Shown: positions 9,271 through 18,083 of the stretch, in pieces
Layout: the number at the start of each line of letters is the position of its first letter
Numbering within the stretch: position 1 is the stretch's first letter
Assembly: GCF_900094925.1 (NCBI RefSeq)
Contig: NZ_FMAY01000016.1
Coordinates: 1-64,000 of the forward strand
Source: Kosakonia oryzendophytica
GTDB taxonomy: Bacteria > Pseudomonadota > Gammaproteobacteria > Enterobacterales > Enterobacteriaceae
Length of the DNA stretch: 64,000 bases
Direction of reading: 5' to 3'
The notes under the pieces: model-generated
Databases searched by the model: none
The model's input: only the letters and a program-made list of their open reading frames with translations
Told to the model about the DNA's origin: nothing
Translations under genes and position numbers: made by a program

Positions 9271-9354
9271 ACCACCACATATCTCACCCGCGCCCCAGAA
9301 AGTCGGGAGGTTATTCCCTCCCCCTACGGCGAGAGGCGCAGGAAGAGGAGGAAA

Positions 9355-9888
9355 TTACGCAGCTCGCGCGTTACGTGCTGCGGTCGCCAGGCCGACTATC
9401 CACTCCTGGTGCGCGTTGATCATCGGGTTCGGCACGGTGCTGGCAAGCTGTTGCGCTGGTACGCCGCGTTGCGACTCCTGCGTCAGGATGCGGACACGCC
9501 CGCCGGGTAAATCCTCAAACAGCCAGGCGTGGATCACGTCCAGCCGTGAGCTGGCGTCACCTTCAACCCAGCCATACCAGGCAATACGCGCGGCCTGGCC
9601 TTCCGCAGGCGGCACATATTCACTCACCTGCGCCTCCACCGGGAAACCGAAAGTGGTAAAACGAAAACGGGCGTTGGCGCTTAACAGCGGGCCGCTACCG
9701 TCATGGAAACGGATATCCTGCGCATTGCTGTAATAGGTCGGCCAGAGGGTAGTGTCGTTCAGTTGCGCCCAAATCTCCTGCGCCGTTAACCCCGCGACAA
9801 TGATTTCGTTGGAGGTAAAGTTATCGGTGGTGCCCGGCAGGTAGTCTTGCGGCCAGATTATCGCGCTTTGGGTCAGTGATTGCGTCAT
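9355..9888 (-). CDS. SRPBCC-domain protein (polyketide cyclase/START-like fold)
   Basis: The 177-residue protein shows the features of the SRPBCC superfamily: a start leading to IIVAGLTAQEIWAQLNDTTLWPTYYSNAQDIRF, a central FRFTTFGFPVEAQVSEY strand region, and a C-terminal helix with PNPMINAHQEWIVGLATAARN. Such proteins form a deep hydrophobic pocket for lipids, polyketides or drugs, but the ligand cannot be read from sequence. A GAGG Shine-Dalgarno lies 7 bases before the ATG. It is absent from the E. coli K-12 arrangement as recalled, and shares its strand with the next unknown gene, which is separated by about 100 bases. Confidence 0.8.
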   Translation of the reverse strand: MTQSLTQSAIIWPQDYLPGTTDNFTSNEIIVAGLTAQEIWAQLNDTTLWPTYYSNAQDIRFHDGSGPLLSANARFRFTTFGFPVEAQVSEYVPPAEGQAARIAWYGWVEGDASSRLDVIHAWLFEDLPGGRVRILTQESQRGVPAQQLASTVPNPMINAHQEWIVGLATAARNARAA

Positions 9889-9985
9889 GGTGTACCTCGT
9901 CAGTAATTAACGAGGGCCACTATGCGTAGCGCAGTGTTATAAATCTAATGGTTATCTTTGATAAACGTTATAACGCAGCGTGATA

Positions 9986-10438
9986 TCAGTGCAGCCAGTG
10001 CACACCGTCTTCGGGAATAAACAGCGCGTTATAGCGCATCTGGAAATTGTTCAGTTCGGCGTTATCCGGCTCCAGCTCACGTAAAAAACCGAGTGCCAGG
10101 CGTACCTGCGCATCGGTAATCGGTGCCGCCAGCCGCCCTTTTTGCATCAGCCGATGCCAGTACTGCAAGTTTTGCTCGCTGCTGTCGACAATGCATACCT
10201 GCCAGATCAGCAACACCTGCGCCGCATTTTGCAGGTGGGCCTCGTCCGGGCGCGCCAGATAAGCCAGATATTCCCCCCCTGCGGTTTTGCCCATCTGGTC
10301 GATCATCGATTCGACTGGCACGGGCTGGAGCGTAAGTCGGTCGGTGAGGCGGCGTATCGCACGGCGGGAATCGGAGGTTAATACCCTGAAACCAATCACA
10401 AAAACAACCACCAGCGTTGCCAGCATCAACCAAATCAT
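9986..10438 (-). CDS. Single-pass membrane protein of unknown function
   Basis: The chosen start (MIWLMLATLVVVFVIGFRVL) gives 150 residues with an AGGAG ribosome-binding site just upstream; a longer open frame continues upstream but lacks such a site and would cross the divergent promoter. One N-terminal membrane helix is followed by a soluble, mostly helical region with aromatic segments (QNLQYWHRLMQKGRL, LALGFLRELEPDNAELNNFQMRYNALF). I do not recognise the family. It is divergent from a LysR-type regulator 103 bases away, which suggests, but does not show, that the regulator controls it. Confidence 0.75.
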   Translation of the reverse strand: MIWLMLATLVVVFVIGFRVLTSDSRRAIRRLTDRLTLQPVPVESMIDQMGKTAGGEYLAYLARPDEAHLQNAAQVLLIWQVCIVDSSEQNLQYWHRLMQKGRLAAPITDAQVRLALGFLRELEPDNAELNNFQMRYNALFIPEDGVHWLH

Positions 10439-10541
10439 AACCGCTCCTGAGCAGAAAAGAGGCTCATCATACGGGTAAAACGCACGCCACGGACAGTCGT
10501 AAATGCGATAATCTTTGTTATCGACTGACCGGGTCATCATC

Positions 10542-11444
10542 ATGAATAACGATATCAGAAACCTCGATCTCAACCTGCTTAAAACCCTTGATGCGCTGCT
10601 GGATGAGCGAAACGTCACGCGTGCAGCGGCGCGTCTTTCGTTAACCCAACCGGCGGTGAGCGGCATGCTGACGCGACTGCGCGACTACTTTGCCGACCCG
10701 CTGTTTATTCGCGCGCCGCACGGTATGGTGCCAACGGTTCGCGCACACGCGCTGGCGGCCCCGGTTAAACGCATCCTCGAAGACATTGACCTGTTACTGA
10801 AACCCATCGCGTTCGACCCGCAGGTAGCCACGCTTACCTGGACGCTGGCCGCTACGGACTACGCGCTCAAAGTGGTGATCGTGCCGTTTATTGCGGCGTT
10901 AAAAACACAAGCGCCGGGCATCCGCGTACGCGTAGAACCGGTCGAGCCCCGGCAACTGGTGAGCCAGCTTGAACGCGGTGAGATTGATGTGGCCTTAATG
11001 ACGCCCTACAGCACACCGCCAGAGCTACATAGCCGGGCGCTGTTTGATGAGCGTTTTGTTTGCATGATGCGCGCCAACCACCCGGATGCCGCGCGGGAAA
11101 GTTTATCGCTGGACAGATTCTGTGCGCTGGAGCATGCGCTGGTCTCGTGGGATGGCGACCGCTTTCGCGGCGTGGTGGATGAAGCGCTGGCGGCACAGGG
11201 CAGAACGCGGCGTGTGAGCGTGTCGGTGGGTAACTTTCTGATCCTGCCAGACATCCTGGCAGCCAGCGATATGGTGGCCGTTGTGCCACAGCGGCTCGCC
11301 AATCTGACCGAAGGCATGAGCACGCTGGCAACGCCTCTGCCGGTGCCGGGTTTTACGAAAACCATGACCTGGCACGAACGTACTCACCGCGATCCGGCAC
11401 ACCAGTGGTTGCGTAACGTGCTGCTGGAAACCAGTCAGGGATAA
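10542..11444 (+). CDS. LysR-family transcriptional regulator
   Basis: The 300-residue protein has the LysR winged helix at the N-terminus (DLNLLKTLDALLDERNVTRAAARLSLTQPAVSGMLTRLR, about residues 7-45) and a periplasmic-binding-protein-like effector domain. The DLNLL start is typical of the NodD/NahR/LinR branch. The start at 10542 (MNNDIRNLD) is preferred over 10515 because family members begin just before DLNLL. It is divergent from the unknown membrane protein gene; the SRPBCC gene further along may also be a target. Confidence 0.9.
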   Translation: MNNDIRNLDLNLLKTLDALLDERNVTRAAARLSLTQPAVSGMLTRLRDYFADPLFIRAPHGMVPTVRAHALAAPVKRILEDIDLLLKPIAFDPQVATLTWTLAATDYALKVVIVPFIAALKTQAPGIRVRVEPVEPRQLVSQLERGEIDVALMTPYSTPPELHSRALFDERFVCMMRANHPDAARESLSLDRFCALEHALVSWDGDRFRGVVDEALAAQGRTRRVSVSVGNFLILPDILAASDMVAVVPQRLANLTEGMSTLATPLPVPGFTKTMTWHERTHRDPAHQWLRNVLLETSQG

Positions 11445-11445
11445 C

Positions 11446-11464
11446 GCGCCCGGATCACGGGCGC
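11446..11464. terminator. Bidirectional hairpin between the LysR gene and deoX
   Basis: GCGCCCG and CGGGCGC form a 7-bp GC stem with a 5-base loop in the short gap between two convergent stops. There is no clear T-run on either side. Confidence 0.6.
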
Positions 11465-11477
11465 ATCAACGAGAGGG

Positions 11478-12491
11478 TTACTCAATACCGGTTGTGACGT
11501 GGAACTGCCGCGTTTCCCCTGGCGCCAACGTCAGCAAGCTGCCATTGCGCTGCGCCGCAAGGAATCCTTCCGGGCGACAAGTGGCAGGCAGGGCAAAGGC
11601 CGCCACCTGCTGGTCGCCGTTGTAAAGGATCCAGCGGGTAGCATAGTTAAACTCACGGCTGGAAAAACGCGTCAGATACGTTACGCCATCCGGGCCGTGC
11701 ATCCGGAAGGTCGGCACATCGGTGTAACGGTTGAGCCTATCGGCGAAAAAGACAATTTCCGGATCGTAAAACGCCGGTTGCGTCAGTGCAGTCAGCGTGG
11801 CTTCACCCTGTTGTAAACGGCGGTTAAAAGCCAGCCACTGCTCCGTTGGTTTCACATGTGCTGGCACCGACTCGCGCAGCGTCAATGCATCTTCCGGCAG
11901 GTTCTGACTGAACGTTGCCTGGGGTACATACGCGTAATTCATATGGCACATGTACTGGAGCGGCATCGGGGCAGACGCCAGATTAGTCACCGCCATCTCA
12001 ATAGCAAACAACGCGCTGTTGCTGCGCAGCACCACCGACGGCTGCGCCAGATAGTGATTGCCAAACCCCATCACATACTCATAGCGCCCGCTCAGGCGGA
12101 GCGTGTCCCCTTCCAGCTCCAGCCAGGCCTCGTCCATCGATGCGCACGCCATTTCACCGTGCAGGGCGTGCGTGTCTTCCGGTGAAGGGCAGCCATTCGC
12201 CAGCAGCCCGGAGTGGAACGCAAAGCAGCCGTAAGTTTCCACAATCTGCTGTGCTGGTTTCGGCTGGCTGAACATGTTACGCATGGTCAGGGATCGATCA
12301 TCGAAATACGCATCCCAGATCATCTGCCCCAGCCAGGGCAGCACCAGCAGATGGCCGCGGGCATTCTCCATTTTCAGCGCTTCAATTCCGCCCGGATAGC
12401 GAAACGCGCTGACGGTAAAGTCACGGTTTTCCAGAAGGATGCGCGGCTGCGCAGTAAACAACTCACGCCAGAGCGCCAGACGTGTGGTCAT
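11478..12491 (-). CDS. deoX: DeoX-like aldose 1-epimerase family protein (DUF4432 type)
   Basis: The 337-residue protein resembles the DUF4432/galactose-mutarotase fold: MENARGHLLVLPWLGQMIWDAYFDDRSLTMRNMFSQP near the start, FAFHSGLLANGCPSPEDTHALHGEM with catalytic-type histidines, and a beta-rich body. The start is ambiguous: three ATGs follow an AAGGAG, and the third gives the best spacing. It is the last gene of an operon with a FucP-type permease and a ribokinase-type kinase, the order described for Salmonella deoK-deoP-deoX. A mutarotase role for deoxyribose is plausible but unproven. Confidence 0.8.
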   Translation of the reverse strand: MTTRLALWRELFTAQPRILLENRDFTVSAFRYPGGIEALKMENARGHLLVLPWLGQMIWDAYFDDRSLTMRNMFSQPKPAQQIVETYGCFAFHSGLLANGCPSPEDTHALHGEMACASMDEAWLELEGDTLRLSGRYEYVMGFGNHYLAQPSVVLRSNSALFAIEMAVTNLASAPMPLQYMCHMNYAYVPQATFSQNLPEDALTLRESVPAHVKPTEQWLAFNRRLQQGEATLTALTQPAFYDPEIVFFADRLNRYTDVPTFRMHGPDGVTYLTRFSSREFNYATRWILYNGDQQVAAFALPATCRPEGFLAAQRNGSLLTLAPGETRQFHVTTGIE

Positions 12492-12501
12492 CATCATCTC
12501 C

Positions 12502-13818
12502 TTAAGAAGCCGTCGCTTCGGTCAGTTCACGGCGCACTTTACTCTCACGCCAGAAATAAACACCGACGTAGACAAAGCACAGCATAGAAACCAGGAACGA
12601 GAGCTGTAGCGAGTGGAACATATCCGCCACGTATCCCTGCACCGCTGGCACCACGGCTGCGCCGACAATTGCCATCACAATCACCGCGCCCGCCATTTCG
12701 GTATGTTCGTTATCCACCGTATCCAGCGTACCGGCATAGATGGTCGCCCAGCAGGGTCCGAACAGCACACTGACCGCCACCGCTACATAGACCGCGCTGA
12801 AGCTCGGCGCCAGCGCAACATAGGCAAGGAACAGCGCGCCAACGATCGCATACATAATGAGGACTTTCGCCGGGTTAAAACGCGTCATCAACATGTTGGC
12901 GACAAACTTGCCAATAAAGAAACAGGCGAAGCTGTACACCATAAAGTTCGAGGCATCGCGCTCGTTGATATCCCCCAGTTCCAGCGCCAGACGAATGGTG
13001 AATGACCAGACAGCAACCTGCATCCCCACATACAGAAACTGCGCGAGGATCCCACGACGAAAGCGGCTATTGGTTGCCAGATAACGCAGCGTGTCCAGCG
13101 CAGACGGGCGTTTATGTGCGGCGGTTTGCGCCACTTTGCATGCCGGGAAGCGGGTGAACATAAACAGCGCCATCACCACAACCAGCACCATAATCATGTA
13201 CTTATACGGTTCGAGGGTGTTTTCCAGCATCAGGACTTTAAAGTGATGGATCTGCTCCGGCGTCATGCCCGCCATCTGTTTTTGCAGACTATCGCCGTCG
13301 GAAAACACCAAATATTTCCCCAGCAAAATGCCGGATGCCGCACCAATCGGGTAGAAGGTCTGACTGATATTCAGACGCAACGTGGCCTGCGCTTTTGGCC
13401 CCAGCATCGAACTGTAAGTATTGGCGGCGGTTTCAAGAAAACTCAGACCGATGGCAATGGCGAAAATCGCCGCCAGAAACATGGTGTAGGTCGCCATATG
13501 AGAGGCAGGAAAGAACAGCGTACAACCCACGATATACAACGTCAGGCCGATTAAAATCGCCATCTTATAACTGCTGTTTTTGATAACCAGCGAGGCCGGA
13601 AGGGCAATTAAGAAATAACCACCATAAAATGCACTCTGTACTAATGCGGAAGCAAAATTACTTAATGAGAAAACACTTTTAAACTGTGTAATTAATATGT
13701 CATTTAATGCAGCGGCACATCCCCATAACGGGAATAAACAGGATAACAGAATAAACTGGAACAATGGCGTTTTATTCAGATAGCCATCGGGCATCTGAAC
13801 GATATTTTTTTCGTTCAT
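12502..13818 (-). CDS. deoP: Deoxyribose permease DeoP, L-fucose permease (FucP) family of MFS
   Basis: This 438-residue, 12-helix transporter has the FucP-family start TPLFQFILLSCLFPLWGCAAALNDILITQFKSVF and the motif GLSFLETAANTYSSMLG. Such carriers are sugar-proton symporters. Its place between a ribokinase-type gene and deoX, with a divergent DeoR-type regulator, matches the deoQKPX cluster of Salmonella, in which this protein imports 2-deoxy-D-ribose. The assignment depends mainly on that context, since fucose permeases look very similar. Confidence 0.85.
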   Translation of the reverse strand: MNEKNIVQMPDGYLNKTPLFQFILLSCLFPLWGCAAALNDILITQFKSVFSLSNFASALVQSAFYGGYFLIALPASLVIKNSSYKMAILIGLTLYIVGCTLFFPASHMATYTMFLAAIFAIAIGLSFLETAANTYSSMLGPKAQATLRLNISQTFYPIGAASGILLGKYLVFSDGDSLQKQMAGMTPEQIHHFKVLMLENTLEPYKYMIMVLVVVMALFMFTRFPACKVAQTAAHKRPSALDTLRYLATNSRFRRGILAQFLYVGMQVAVWSFTIRLALELGDINERDASNFMVYSFACFFIGKFVANMLMTRFNPAKVLIMYAIVGALFLAYVALAPSFSAVYVAVAVSVLFGPCWATIYAGTLDTVDNEHTEMAGAVIVMAIVGAAVVPAVQGYVADMFHSLQLSFLVSMLCFVYVGVYFWRESKVRRELTEATAS

Positions 13819-13904
13819 AGTGCTACCTTTAATTTTGCAGGGTACCGGCCTGAGGTATTACCGGCTGTATTTTATTAAACACAGCCGCAATAATTCAGGC
13901 GTGA

Positions 13905-14825
13905 TTATTCATTGAACGTCAGAAACTCATTAAACTGCTCAATACTCGGGTAAGATGATTGTGTGCCTTTACCCGTCACGCTGAACGCGGCGAAGAGTGA
14001 GGCCTTCTTCATGGCGGTTTCCACATCACCGCTTTGTACATAGTAGTGGGCAAAACAGCCGATAAACGCATCACCAGCGCCGCTGGTATCAATAGCATTC
14101 ACTTTTATGGCCGGAATATGCAACTCACGATCGCGGGTCATCCACAGTGCGCCTTTTTCCCCCATAGTGACAATAATATTGTTCAGCCCTTTATCAATCA
14201 GGCTGCGGGCCGCCACACGAATATGGTCATAATTATCCACCGGCATGCCAGTAAGAATTTCCAGCTCAGTTTCATTCGGTATAAAGAAATCACACTTGCA
14301 GGCATAAGACATATCTAATTCACGCAGTGCCGGTGCCGGATTTAATAATACGTCGATGCCATGTTTTTTACCGAATTCAATCGCGTGGTAAACCGTCTCT
14401 AATTGAACCTCCAGTTGCAGCACAATCAGTTTGCATTTTTTAAGGTCTTCCGCAGCGCGATCAATATCTTCCGGAGAAAGAAATTTGTTCGCCCCTTTGA
14501 TAATTAAAATACTGTTACTGGAGTTAGGGTTAACAAAAATCGGCGCGACGCCGCTGCTGGTGCAGGGGACTTTCTCAACATAGGTGGTGTTAATGCCCCA
14601 GGACTCGAGGTTGCGGATGGTGTTGTCGGCAAAAATATCATCGCCCACTTTGGTCAGCATCAACACTTTCGAGTTGAGTTTCGCTGCGGCAACCGCCTGG
14701 TTTGCGCCTTTGCCGCCACAGCCAATTTTGAAGGCAGGTGCTTCCAGCGTTTCTCCCTCTTTCGGCATCTGATGGGTATAGGTGATGAGATCCACCATGT
14801 TGGAGCCAATAACGGCGATATCCAT
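13905..14825 (-). CDS. deoK: Deoxyribokinase DeoK (PfkB/ribokinase family)
   Basis: The 306-residue protein has the length of Salmonella deoxyribokinase. PfkB signatures are present: GGKGANQAVAAAKL near residue 43 and DTSGAGDAFIGCFAHY near residue 250, with the catalytic Asp in the GAGD motif. The start MDIAVIGSNMVDL is chosen because GAGAGGGA lies just upstream; an upstream in-frame start would run into the operator. It phosphorylates 2-deoxy-D-ribose to deoxyribose 5-phosphate, which DeoC aldolase then cleaves. Ribokinase proper is the main alternative, made less likely by the neighbours. Confidence 0.85.
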   Translation of the reverse strand: MDIAVIGSNMVDLITYTHQMPKEGETLEAPAFKIGCGGKGANQAVAAAKLNSKVLMLTKVGDDIFADNTIRNLESWGINTTYVEKVPCTSSGVAPIFVNPNSSNSILIIKGANKFLSPEDIDRAAEDLKKCKLIVLQLEVQLETVYHAIEFGKKHGIDVLLNPAPALRELDMSYACKCDFFIPNETELEILTGMPVDNYDHIRVAARSLIDKGLNNIIVTMGEKGALWMTRDRELHIPAIKVNAIDTSGAGDAFIGCFAHYYVQSGDVETAMKKASLFAAFSVTGKGTQSSYPSIEQFNEFLTFNE

Positions 14826-14850
14826 TTTAGTCCCTCTCTGAAACAATCAC

Positions 14851-14885
14851 ATAACAATGATATTATCGTAACATTATCATGTTAT
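14851..14885. promoter_or_regulatory. Probable DeoQ operator between deoK and deoQ
   Basis: A long inverted repeat, ATAACAATGATA (14851-14862) and TATCATGTTAT (14875-14885), with a 12-base AT-rich spacer lies 26 bases upstream of deoK. A DeoR-family regulator is encoded divergently, and such proteins bind long palindromes, so this is the likely operator. Assignment to DeoQ is inferred from position. Confidence 0.65.
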
Positions 14886-15041
14886 TTTAGTATCATTTGT
14901 GACTCCGCTCGCGATTACGGGATCCGGCTTTGCCTGCCACCTTCGTCACAGTTACTGCATATCCACGGATTAAGCACATATCCAGCACGAACATTTAAAT
15001 GTTACTATAGGAACATAAAAGGTGAGCAGGAGAACAACTGA

Positions 15042-15839
15042 ATGGAAACCAAGCAAAAAGAGCGTATCCGCCGCCTGGTGGAACTGCTGAAAAAGACGGA
15101 CCGTATCCACCTGAAAGACGCAGCGCGGATGCTGGAAGTGTCGGTGATGACGATCCGCCGGGATTTCAGCCAGGAAGATGAACCGCTGCCGCTGGCGCTA
15201 TTGGGTGGTTACATTGTGATGGTGAATAAACCAGCCGCTCCCACCCCAGCGACGAATGCTATTGCTGCTCGCCCGCACCATAAAGATGATTTACCGATCG
15301 CCATCCTGGCCGCCGGACTGGTGAACGAAAACGATCTGGTCTTCTTTGATAACGGACCGGAAATGCCGTTGGTCATCAGCATGATACCGGATGAAATCAC
15401 CTTTACCGGCATTTGCTATTCCCACCAGGTGTTTATGGCGCTGAATGCCAAACCGAACGCCACCGCCATGTTATGCGGCGGTACCTACCGCGCTAAAAGC
15501 GATGCCTTCTATGCGCCGGACAACCACTCGTTGCTGGATGCGTTGAATCCGCGCAAAGCCTTTATTTCCGCCAGCGGCGTACATGAACACTATGGCGTAA
15601 CCTGGTTCAACATTGATGATTTACCCATCAAGCGCAAAGCGATGGCGCACGGCATGCGCAAAATTTTACTGGCGCGTTACGCACTGTTTGATGAAGTGGC
15701 GCCTGCCAGCATTGCCCCGCTTTCAGCGTTTGACGTGCTGGTGAGCGATCGGCCGCTGCCGCCAGAGTACCCGGCGCACTGCCGCAATGCGTTTGTGAAA
15801 GTGATTACACCGGATTCCGACAGCGAAGCTACCCTCTGA
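15042..15839 (+). CDS. deoQ: DeoR-family regulator of deoxyribose use, DeoQ
   Basis: The 265-residue protein has a DeoR-type helix-turn-helix (IHLKDAARMLEVSVMTIRRDF, about residues 22-42). Its C-terminal sugar-phosphate sensor domain has the usual order: DLVFFDNGPEMP, FTGICYSHQVF, AMLCGGTYRA and FISASGVHEHYGVTWFN. An AGGAG site lies 9 bases upstream. It is divergent from deoKPX, like Salmonella deoQ, and is expected to repress that operon until the inducer accumulates. Confidence 0.87.
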   Translation: METKQKERIRRLVELLKKTDRIHLKDAARMLEVSVMTIRRDFSQEDEPLPLALLGGYIVMVNKPAAPTPATNAIAARPHHKDDLPIAILAAGLVNENDLVFFDNGPEMPLVISMIPDEITFTGICYSHQVFMALNAKPNATAMLCGGTYRAKSDAFYAPDNHSLLDALNPRKAFISASGVHEHYGVTWFNIDDLPIKRKAMAHGMRKILLARYALFDEVAPASIAPLSAFDVLVSDRPLPPEYPAHCRNAFVKVITPDSDSEATL

Positions 15840-15861
15840 CCCGGTGCACAAGGCACCGGGT
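15839..15861. terminator. Bidirectional hairpin between deoQ and ilvN
   Basis: The arms ACCCGGTGC and GCACCGGGT form a perfect 9-bp stem overlapping the deoQ stop, 12 bases from the ilvN stop. It can serve both convergent transcripts. Confidence 0.7.
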
Positions 15862-15872
15862 TACGTCCACGG

Positions 15873-16157
15873 TTACTCGAAAAACAGGCCAAGCTTATTA
15901 AACACACCGGGATCGGTCGGGTGACGGATGATTTGCACCACGTCTTCGAGTTTATCTATCTGACTGATCATCTGCTCCAGACGCTGATCGTTAGCGACCT
16001 GTAGCCAGATGCGGCTCTGCTCACCACGTTGTAGCGGCAAACAGAGAATGCCTTCCACGTTAAATGCCCGACGGGCAAACAACCCGCAGACGTGAGTCAT
16101 GACGCCCGGATGGTTGCGCACGGTGAGTTCAAGAATGACGTTATCAGTTGCATGCAT
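15873..16157 (-). CDS. ilvN: Acetolactate synthase I small (regulatory) subunit
   Basis: The 94-residue protein contains an ACT domain (about residues 8-80): [35 protein letters not shown]. It binds valine, giving feedback inhibition and activating the catalytic subunit IlvB. It starts 3 bases after the ilvB stop, as in E. coli. The middle segment ([18 protein letters not shown]) and the C-terminal 15 residues differ from the E. coli protein, whereas the valine-binding N-terminal part is nearly identical. Confidence 0.97.
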   Translation of the reverse strand: MHATDNVILELTVRNHPGVMTHVCGLFARRAFNVEGILCLPLQRGEQSRIWLQVANDQRLEQMISQIDKLEDVVQIIRHPTDPGVFNKLGLFFE

Positions 16158-16160
16158 GGC

Positions 16161-17849
16161 TTATTCCCCCACCATTTCTGTATTCGCCGCGCCTGGCGGC
16201 ACCATCGGGTACACTTTTTCTTGCGGGTCGATGCGTACATGGACCAGTGCGGGGCCGGGACGATCAATGATCGCCTGCAAGGCCGCCTGAGGATCGGCAA
16301 CGGCGTTTAAATCGCAGGTATGCAGACCAAAACCGGCGGCAATCTGGGTGAAATTAATCATTCCCGGATAGGTTGCCGCAAACACGCCTTGTTTGTAGAA
16401 CAGGCTCTGCTGCTGGTGTACCAGCCCCAGCGCTTCGTTATTCATCAGAATGATTTTCACATCCAGATTGTTTTCCGCAGCGGTGGCCATCTCCTGGATG
16501 TTCATCATCAGGCTACCGTCACCGGAGAAGCAAATAACCTTGCGCGTCGGGTTCGCCAGTGCAGCACCGATCGCGGTGGGTAAACCGAAGCCCATGGTTC
16601 CCAGACCGCCAGACGTCAACCACTGGCGTGGGCGGTTCAACGGATAAGCCTGCGCCGCCCACATCTGATGCTGACCAACGTCCGTGGTAATAATGGCCTC
16701 ATCGTCCACACACGCGGCAACCGCGTTGATCAGCCCATAGTGGGTTAACGGATCGCCCGCCTGAGGAATGTTGCCCGGAAACTCCTGCTGTAACTGCGCT
16801 ACCAGGTTGCGCCAGCTATGACGCGACTGCGCTTCCACGTGCGGGATCAACGCATCCAGCACTTCGCCCACATCCCCCTGGATAGCCACATGCGCCTGCT
16901 TGATTTTCCCCAGCTCCGCACGGTCGATATCCACATGAATGATATTGGCGTTCGGACAGAACTGCTCAGTTTTACCGATCGCCCGGTCATCAAAACGCGC
17001 ACCCAGCACTACCAGCAGATCCGCTTCCTGCAGGATATGGTTGGTACTGCGTGCGCCGTGCATACCCAGCATGCCCAATGACAACGGATGTTGCTTCGGC
17101 AGCATGCCCAGCGCCATCAGCGTCATGGTGGTCGGCAGATTGGCTTTCTCCGCCAGCAGGCGAACCTGTTCCGGCGCGTTAATCACCCCGCCGCCCAGGT
17201 ACAACACCGGGCGCTGCGCGGCATTAATCATGTCAGCGGCGTCACGCACGCTTTGCGCATTATACGCAGGTGCAGGGGCTTTACCGCCCGCTTCCGGCAA
17301 TTCGCTCAAGGTGATTTCTGCGGTCTGCACATCTTTAGGAATATCTATCCACACCGGGCCAGGACGACCGGACTGCGCAATGCGGAACGCATCGCTGATC
17401 ACCTGCGGCAGTTCGGCAATGTCGCGCACCAGGTAGTTATGTTTTGTGATGGGGATAGAGATGCCGTAAGTGTCGACTTCCTGAAAGGCATCTGTGCCAA
17501 TCATTGAAGCCGGAACCTGGCCGGTAATGCAAATCAGCGGAATAGAGTCGAGGCGCGCATCGGCGATGGCAGTCACCAGATTGGTAGCACCCGGCCCGCT
17601 ACAGGCCATACATACTGCCGGTTTTCCCTGCGTGCGGGCCATGCCCTGGGCGATAAATCCGGCCCCTTGCTCGTGACGGGCGAGGATATGGCGGATCTGC
17701 TTACTCTGACTTAATGCGTCGTATAAGGGGAGAACCGTACCACCAGGGATACCCGTTACCGTGGTAATGCCCTGACGTTCCAGTAAATGAACTATCAGTT
17801 GCGCGCCGGTGTAGCGCGTCGATGGTGATGTTGTGCCCGAACTTGCCAT
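16161..17849 (-). CDS. ilvB: Acetolactate synthase I catalytic subunit
   Basis: This 562-residue thiamine-diphosphate enzyme makes acetolactate or acetohydroxybutyrate, the first common step of valine, leucine and isoleucine synthesis. Visible signatures are the catalytic-Glu region ILARHEQGAGFIAQGMAR, and the TPP motif GDGSLMMN...(about 30 residues)...NN. The start MASSGTTS is the same as in E. coli. Expression is set by the ivbL leader peptide and attenuator just upstream, and by a CRP site, so the operon follows valine/leucine supply and carbon status. Confidence 0.98.
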   Translation of the reverse strand: MASSGTTSPSTRYTGAQLIVHLLERQGITTVTGIPGGTVLPLYDALSQSKQIRHILARHEQGAGFIAQGMARTQGKPAVCMACSGPGATNLVTAIADARLDSIPLICITGQVPASMIGTDAFQEVDTYGISIPITKHNYLVRDIAELPQVISDAFRIAQSGRPGPVWIDIPKDVQTAEITLSELPEAGGKAPAPAYNAQSVRDAADMINAAQRPVLYLGGGVINAPEQVRLLAEKANLPTTMTLMALGMLPKQHPLSLGMLGMHGARSTNHILQEADLLVVLGARFDDRAIGKTEQFCPNANIIHVDIDRAELGKIKQAHVAIQGDVGEVLDALIPHVEAQSRHSWRNLVAQLQQEFPGNIPQAGDPLTHYGLINAVAACVDDEAIITTDVGQHQMWAAQAYPLNRPRQWLTSGGLGTMGFGLPTAIGAALANPTRKVICFSGDGSLMMNIQEMATAAENNLDVKIILMNNEALGLVHQQQSLFYKQGVFAATYPGMINFTQIAAGFGLHTCDLNAVADPQAALQAIIDRPGPALVHVRIDPQEKVYPMVPPGAANTEMVGE

Positions 17850-17899
17850 GCTCCAGTCCTTATTGTTCTGGGCCGACTTTCCAGGGAGGCTAAAACAAG

Positions 17900-17930
17900 A
17901 AACCCCGCCCGGTTTGCGCCGGCGGGGTTT
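17900..17930 (-). terminator. Transcription attenuator of ilvBN
   Basis: On the minus strand, a strong hairpin made of AAACCCCGCC and GGGCGGGGTTT arms ends in a T-rich stretch, 50 bases before ilvB and 25 bases after the leader peptide stop. This is the position of the ilvB attenuator of E. coli. Confidence 0.92.
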
Positions 17931-17954
17931 TGGAATCGTGTGTTGTTCCGGACC

Positions 17955-18053
17955 CTACGGCGCATTGCCGACGACCACCACCACACGCACGACGACCACC
18001 GCGGCGTTATGCGCGGTTTTTAGTAGGTTCATCGACATCGTGGAAGTGTTCAT
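17955..18053 (-). CDS. ivbL: ilvBN operon leader peptide
   Basis: This 32-codon frame ends in VVVVRVVVVVGNAP. Nine of the eleven valine and leucine regulatory codons are clustered valines, so a shortage of charged valyl-tRNA stalls the ribosome and prevents the downstream terminator from forming. The length (32 residues) and the ending VVVVVGNAP are the same as in E. coli IvbL, while the N-terminal half (MNTSTMSMNLLKTAHNAA) has diverged. Confidence 0.95.
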   Translation of the reverse strand: MNTSTMSMNLLKTAHNAAVVVVRVVVVVGNAP

Positions 18054-18083
18054 TAGGGACCTGTCTGTCATAAGTTAACAGGA

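Noticed and set aside
9271-9354. Possible small gene in the purine/pyrimidine-rich stretch before the SRPBCC gene
   Set aside because: Frames there cross the CCCTCTCCC repeat and have no ribosome-binding site; low-complexity repeat sequence explains them.
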